A stretch of DNA of 64,000 nucleotides from Agaricus subrufescens (Eukaryota; Basidiomycota; Agaricomycetes; Agaricales; Agaricaceae): assembly GCA_029945375.1 (NCBI GenBank), contig CM057058.1, positions 310,001 through 374,000 of the forward strand, in the 5' to 3' direction. Below are positions 58,782 to 64,000 of this stretch, piece after piece; the stretch's first letter is position 1, and every line of letters begins with the position of its first letter. Both the position numbers and the translations under genes were made by a program. Under the pieces are notes generated by a model. It did not search any database. It had not been told where the DNA came from and was given only the letters and a program-made list of their open reading frames with translations.

Positions 58782-59076
58782 TGTTACGACCTTATAGCGA
58801 TTAGCTCAGGTTGCAACTTAAGGCAAAGACTTGAGAGCGATAAGGGAATATAGCAAGTTGGTAAAGCGTAAGGAAATACAGAGTATAACTATGCTACTTA
58901 TAGATGAGTCAACTACCTAATAATAGAAGTAGAAGTCGGGCTGAGTAAGTATACCCGAGGTGTCTGACTAACGGTGAGAGTGGTGCTGAGTAAACATGGG
59001 AGACAAGTACACAGATAAGGAAAGGGGTAGCATATGGTCCTGGGTCAGGAGACAGTAACAAAAATAGATTGTAACA
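58782..59076 (-). repeat. LTR shared by both chromoviruses
   Basis: TGTTAC...GTAACA boundaries. It differs from the 53121 LTR by a short extra segment near its right edge (AAAATAGATT between two GTAACA motifs at 59055-59060 and 59071-59076) and scattered substitutions. It is the 5' LTR of element 1 and the 3' LTR of element 2. The polypurine-like 'CGGAGGGTGA' of element 2 abuts it. Confidence 0.9.
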
Positions 59077-59116
59077 TCACCCTCCGTTCAGGCTTCAGAT
59101 TCCGATCGAAGCTGAG

Positions 59117-60575
59117 TTAGACGTGTGCGAAGAGGTTATTCAAGAGTTTTCTTTTGGTGTCAGCCATAACCCATTGGTTGGTTGGTTTGTTGAAACCAAT
59201 GAAGTGCGGGGCATTGTCTCGTCCTCCGATGACAATGCATGCGGGCAGTCCTTTGAAAGTTTCATCCTTTCCTTTCTTGTTGAGTAAGACGGTGAGGATG
59301 ACGTTCCAGTAAGAAGTCCTTTCTCTAGGAGTTTTGTATCATTCATTGTTATGGGCAAAGGAGTAGGTGGTGGGGGCCTTGATTTCGGCAGGCATGGTGG
59401 TGGGTGGGATAAAGTTCAGGTATCGGAAAAGGCAGTCGGCTTCTTCGGCTAGCTTGGGTGAGTGGAGGTTAGAGACACAGTCCAAGCCTGGGGGTCAATT
59501 TTCTTTGTCAGAGTCTTCATCCATATGGTGATCTTCTTGTTTTGGGATAGGCAGGGGGGTGGGATCAGGGATAGGGATCAGTATGATTTTGGCAGGTGGG
59601 GTGTTAGGTCTAGTTTCGGGTTCCAGTCAGTAGGGTTTACAGATTGCATTGGCGGCGGCGAGTTCTTCAGCAGTTCCAACTCGGTCGAGGACGTCAAGCA
59701 TTCTGACTGAGTGGCAGGCGATGGAGTGGGCATTGAATTCGATATGAGTGGCGGTTATTTTGGCGATTTTGGTGAGGAGTTTGTTGAAATGTTCTCCTAA
59801 ATTCCTTTGTCCCCTCCACAGAGTCTAACAGGGGCAATCACTCCTCCAGTGATGTTCTGGGCATTGTTGTTCATCTGGATGATGGAGGCTCCAATTTCTT
59901 GGAGTTGGGCCATGGCGTGCAAGATTCTAAGGAGGTAGCAGCGTTGAGCAATGGTGGAGTGTCGTTGTTGAATATAATCGATATGCATGGATTCATCGAT
60001 GGGGATAGCGATGGTGTGCATGGTCGGGTTGGTGTTGGGGTTCATGTTGGCTAGAAGTTCAAGCAGGGGAGTGTACTGAGTAGTTAGCACAATGTTGGGC
60101 AAGATAAATTGAGGGGAAGGAAAAAGACAGTCTGATTTTATATTGTTTCCTCCTCCCTATTAGGCAACTCCTACTGTTGCTGGTTGTTTTCTTCAGCCGG
60201 TGCTTCCCACCTGTCTCCCCAGGTTCCGTTTGCTGCCCATCCATGGGCATTCGGGTTTATCTCCTTGGTGAGATCTTTCAACTCGTCTTCCATCAACTGT
60301 AACTTTCTCATGATCTTCTTTATCAATTGCCTCTCCTTCCTCATGACTTTCACCATGTGCTCCTTTTCTTCTTCGTTCAGGGCATTTACCCCTTTTGGTC
60401 AGTCGTAGATGAGTGGGACGTAGGTGTGGGTGTATCGGTTGTCCACGTCTGTTACTGCACTGTAGATTTTGATGAGCTCTCGCTTGGCAGAGCTCTGGAA
60501 GGAGTCGATGATGAGGTTGTGGTAGGCCTCTTGTTTGGGGGTGGTGAGGGTTTCGGCGGAGTTCTGGGTGCTCAT
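59117..60575 (-). pseudogene. Chromovirus 2 accessory ORF3 (unknown function)
   Basis: Homologue of the element 1 ORF3. Start MSTQNSAETLTTPKQEAYHN, 'VTDVDNRYTHTYVPLIYD' then TGA (opposite CAG in element 1), 'EHMVKVMRKERQLIKKIMRK', 'LKDLTKEINPNAHGW', a helical middle ('RCYLLRILHAMAQLQEIGAS'), and the end block 'GGRDNAPHFIGFN' with 'QWVMADTKRKLL', stopping at 59117. The first and last thirds are well conserved between copies, the middle is diverged. Dead through several stops and frameshifts. No similarity to env, capsid or other known retroelement genes that I can see. Confidence 0.6.
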
Positions 60576-60639
60576 GATGTTTTCTTCGAACCAATAGATG
60601 ATGCTATACCGGTAGGTGTGTGGTGGTTTTCCTTTTATA

Positions 60640-63600
60640 TCACAGGAGGTTGTTGTGTTTCCTATATTCGGACAGAAGGTCCTGTGCGTTCTCAAGGTTG
60701 GTTGCCGATTGCCACGTATCTTTGGAGTTGTCGTATCCTTTCCAGTGTACCAGGTATTGGGTTCCTCAGCCTTTCTTCCTATGTCCACGGATTTCTTCCA
60801 CTTTGTATTCTTCTTCGTTGTTAATAATATCCGGGGGGGGGGTGGAGGTGGAGTTTTTTGACAGTTGAACCCAGGTTTGTTGAATTTGGTGAGAAGCGAG
60901 GAGTGGAAGACGTCGTGTATAGCCCAAGTTTCAGGTAATTTTAGACGGAAAGAAGTTTCTCCAATGGGTTCTAGAATTTCAAAAGGTCCATATCGCTTGT
61001 TGTCAAATTTTCCTGAAGGGCGGTTTGATCGTACATTTGTTGCTTCTAAGAAGACAAAGTCTCCTTTGGACAAGGGGTTCTTTTGCCGTTTCAGGTTTCC
61101 ACGTTCGGACATGGTGGAGTTGTATTCTTTCAGCGCTGCTCGCGCTTCGTTTTGGGTCTTTTCTAGTTCCAAGGTGAATTCATTGGCCAGGGGGTTGTCC
61201 GAGTTAACAGTTAAGTTTCCTTTCCATGGGTGGATGCCGTATGTGAGGAAGAACGGGGTTTGTTTGGTCGCAGCATGGGTTTTGTCATTGTATTGGAATT
61301 CTGCAGTGGGGAGCCATTTTGCCCAATCGTTTTGCTTGTAATTGATAAAGTTTCATAGGTATGATTCCACTTCTTGGTTAATTCTTTCAGTTTGGCCATC
61401 GGTTTGAGGGTGGTAGGTGGTGGATAGATTCCTTTCGATTCCTAGAGCCGAGCATAGCTCTTTCATGAATTTGGAGGCGAACTGAGGTCCTCTGTCACTA
61501 ATGATACGCTTGGGTATCCCATGTATGCGCCAGATGTCTTTCTTGTAGATTTTGGCTAATTGTCTTGATGTGAGAGAGGTTTTGGTGGGGATGAGGTGGA
61601 TCATCTTGGAGAAACAATCAACAATTACAAGTATGGCATCATGGTTCTTGGATTTGGGTAGGGGTCCTATCATGTCTATGGATATTTCTTGCCACGGTGC
61701 TTTGGGGATGGGTAGCAGTTTAAGGGGAGTGTGGCTGGGTTGTCGGTTTATTTTGTTCTTCTGATATTCGGTGCATCCTTTTACAAATCTTTTGACGTCT
61801 GTCTTGATTGTGGGCCACCAGAAGGTTCATTTAATAAGTTCGAGCATGTGGTAAGATCCTGGGTGTCCGATGTTGGGTGGGTCGTGGTGGTCCAAAAGTA
61901 TGGATTCTCAAAGTTTGGGTTTGTCTGGCACATAGATTTTTCCGTTTCAGTAGGTGATGCCATTCGGGTCTCTTGTTTCTTTCCTGAGTGACACGGTGTT
62001 CTTGATGGTGGGAGTTACTGATTTGTTTCAGGGTGTCGGGATCCGCGGAGATGGAGAAGTTTTGATTTAGGAGCATGGTGGTTTCCAGTGAGGTGGGAAT
62101 TTTGGATAGAGTTCGTAGGATTATGCGGTCTTTGAACATCTTAATTTGGGTTTCTTCTTCAGGGGTTTCGTGTCAGAAGAGTCTGGATAGGATGTCAGCC
62201 TTGACATTTGTTTTGCCGGGGATGTGTCAGAGTAAATAATCGTATTCTTGGAGCATAAGGTACCATCGGGCTTGACGAGCGTTCAACTTTTGTGGTTTGC
62301 GGAAGTATTTGAGATTTTCATGGTCGGTCCAGATTTCAAATTGATGTTTGGCGTTGAGTAGGTAGTGTCTCCAGTTCTTGATTGCTTTGACTATGGCAAG
62401 GAGTTCTTTGTCATAGATTTCGTAGTTCTTTTCTGCGTCGGTAAGGGCTTTGGACATAAAGGCAATCGGGTGCCATTTTCCTTCTTGTTCCTGGGACAGG
62501 ACTGCTCCAATTCCTATGTTAGATGCGTCAGTCTTGAGTCTGAATTTTCCTTCGTTATCTGGTAGGGCTAGGACGGGTTCGTTGGTGATGGCGGTTTTGA
62601 TGGCTTCGAAGGCATTTTGTTCTTCGGCAGTCCATTTCCAGGGTTTTGGTGTCTTACCTCCCTTCAAGGCATTGAGTGGTGCAGCGAGAGTGCTAAAGTC
62701 CTGGATGAATCGTTGGTAGAAGTTTGTGAAACCAATGAACCGTTCAATGTCCTTTACGCAGGTCAGTGTTTTCCAGTTTCAAACTGATTCAACCTTTTCG
62801 GTCTCCATGCTTGCTTGGCCATCGCCAATGACCATTCCGAGCATAGAAATTCGGGTCGCATTGAATTTGCATTTGGTTCGTTTGAAACATAGGTTGTTTT
62901 CATCTGCTATTTTTAGGAAACGTAGGGTTTGTTCCTCCAGTTCAGTCAAGGAGTCAGCAGGGATGGCAAAATCGTCAATGTAGTTGACTAGTGAACTGTC
63001 TTGGATCATTTCTCAGAAGATGGTGGTCATCCAGCGGGAGAAGGTGGCTGGCGAGTTGCACATTCCGAAGAACATTACTGTTGGTTCGAAGAGTCCGTGA
63101 TTAGTGAGGATGGCACCTTTCCATTTGTCTCCTTCTTTGATTCGCACATTGTTGTAAACCCAGATGATGTCGAGTTTGTTGAAGTATTTGGCGTGTTTTA
63201 ATTTTCCAATGACTTCGCTGATTAAAGGTAGGGGGGTTTTGTCCTTGATAGTGACCGTGTTGAGTTTGTGGTAATCCTGGCATAGTCTCAGCGATCCATC
63301 TTTCTTGGATACAAAGAAGCATGGGGCGGTGTAGGGGCTTTTGGAGGGTCAGATGCATTTAGTAGCGAGGTTCTCATCCAGGAATTTATTGAGTTCAATT
63401 TCTTCTTTTGGGGTCATCTCATAGACCTTAGCATCAATTTCGTTAGGGGCATCCGGTAGGAGGTTGACCTCATGGTCCCATTGGGTTCGTTCAGGTAGTT
63501 TGTCGAAGTTCTTTTTATTGAAGAGGTGGGTGTAGGGACGCATATAGTTTGGTAGGTTGAGGGGGTTCGTGGGGTCAGGTTCCTTTTCTTCTTCAAAGTC

Positions 63601-64000
63601 TTCCCATTTGGTTTGGAGGCATCGTAAGTGTTCTGGTAGTGAGAAATTGGTGTGTTTGATTGCGCATTCAGGTGGGCATCTGGAGAAGGTTGCAGTCCCT
63701 TGGTTCCAGTCGATTTCCGGGTTATGTTTGATTAACCAATTGTGTCCGATAAAGATGTCCGCCAAATCCAGTTCGGCTACTACTGCGTCGATGTTTTCTT
63801 GGTGTCCTTCAATGTTTAGATCCAGGTTGATGAATTTGGTGATAGGTTCTTTTCCGCTTGGGGTTCCATTGGCATTTGTTGCCAGAATGGGGTGATGGAG
63901 TTTATGGGTGGGAATCTTTTGTTTGTGAATGGTTCGCTTGTCGATGCAAGTATGGGTACATCCAGAGTTGAGCATTGTTTTGGCTTGGAAAGTTCCTCCA
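60640..64000 (-). pseudogene. Chromovirus 2 pol polyprotein, broken and cut by window end
   Basis: Protease core 'MLNSGCTHTCIDKRT' (Asp of the DSG replaced by Asn; about 63970), RT with 'NYIDDF' (62968-62985), RNase H 'TDASNIGIGAVLSQEQEGK', integrase 'SIDMIGPLPKS', 'IISDRGPQFASKF' and 'YHPQTDGQTERINQEVESYL', and chromodomain 'YLVHWKGYD'. TGA interrupts before 'PSKSPY', 'EMIQ', 'NWKT', 'HIPGKT', 'HETPEE', 'TFWWPT', after 'ESYL', and in the chromodomain. A homopolymer of ten G/C (nine in element 1) near 60833-60842 shifts the frame ahead of the chromodomain. Confidence 0.88.

Larger units (their letters stand above)
53121..59076 (-). mobile_element. Ty3/Gypsy chromovirus 1, defective
   Basis: Full-length-looking element on the minus strand: LTR (58782-59076), a truncated gag with two zinc knuckles, protease, reverse transcriptase, RNase H, integrase, chromodomain, an additional 3' ORF, and LTR (53121-53395). 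Domain order and the chromodomain place it among fungal chromoviruses. It is dead: the gag capsid half is absent, the RT YIDD motif is YIDN, and several in-frame stops exist. It shares its 5' LTR with a second element in tandem. Confidence 0.92.
58782..64000 (-). mobile_element. Ty3/Gypsy chromovirus 2, partial at window end
   Basis: Second copy with the same domain order, read on the minus strand from beyond 64000 down to the shared LTR: protease, RT (YIDD intact), RNase H, integrase, chromodomain, ORF3. Its gag and 5' LTR lie outside the window. Numerous TGA codons interrupt it, mostly at positions where element 1 has CGA, CAA or CAG. Confidence 0.9.

Noticed and set aside
53431..60575. Envelope gene interpretation of the retroelement 3' ORF
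   Set aside because: No signal peptide, transmembrane segment, furin-like site or Cys-rich ectodomain in either copy.
53121..64000. Recoding of TGA as a sense codon in the retroelements
   Set aside because: TGA occurs opposite CGA and CAA/CAG, not at one amino acid, and other lesions (frameshifts, YIDN, missing gag) show plain decay. Host genes use TGA as stop.

Overview
The window looks like a chromosome segment from an agaricomycete (mushroom-forming basidiomycete). Genes are dense in short introns of about 45-60 nt. Families typical of this class are present: DUF6533 seven-helix proteins, a CYP63/CYP52-type P450, a Ty3/Gypsy chromovirus, and a lineage-restricted multi-pass membrane family with a 'WDIVWGC...HPNIP' head. 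A tRNA-Gly carries a canonical intron after nucleotide 37.

Layout. 0.4-3.6 kb: two tandem DUF6533-type genes, the first decayed. 3.8-18.4 kb: four minus-strand paralogues of an uncharacterised membrane protein (the first with one nonsense codon), interrupted by a plus-strand cytochrome P450 (9.5-11.9 kb) and by a divergent member of a helical protein family (14.6-15.9 kb). 20.4-27.2 kb: two more DUF6533 genes flank a secreted GDSL/CE16-type protein whose catalytic Ser, Asn and His are all replaced. 28.4-34.6 kb is a conserved housekeeping island: intron-bearing tRNA-Gly(GCC), mitochondrial malate dehydrogenase with a 6-nt microexon, divergently transcribed cyclin C (Mediator kinase module) with a GC-AG intron, and a membrane-anchored TAP-type alpha/beta hydrolase. 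35.8-37.4 kb: an acidic nuclear-type protein of unknown function. 37.8-43.5 kb: a roughly 2.6 kb tandem duplication carrying two apparently intact allantoate-permease-family MFS transporters.

40.5-53 kb is a birth-and-death cluster of a helical protein family that I do not recognise. One copy (45.6-46.6 kb) keeps its main frames; the others are nonsense-bearing copies and tail fragments. A separate all-helical gene (47.5-49.5 kb) lies among them. The family's signature is a C-terminal aromatic/cationic tail of the type IPFWRKLF; the 15 kb member carries three such motifs.

53.1-64 kb holds two minus-strand chromoviruses in tandem that share one LTR. They carry protease, RT, RNase H, integrase and chromodomain remnants plus an extra long 3' ORF of unknown function. 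Comparing the two copies shows in-frame TGA codons opposite CGA or CAA/CAG codons, the footprint of C-to-T decay at ancestral CGA (CpG) codons on both strands. The most interesting items are the helical tail family, the GDSL pseudoenzyme, the chromovirus third ORF with its CpG decay pattern, and the unusual splicing (6-nt exon, GC-AG intron) in the housekeeping island. All gene models with introns were spliced by eye.
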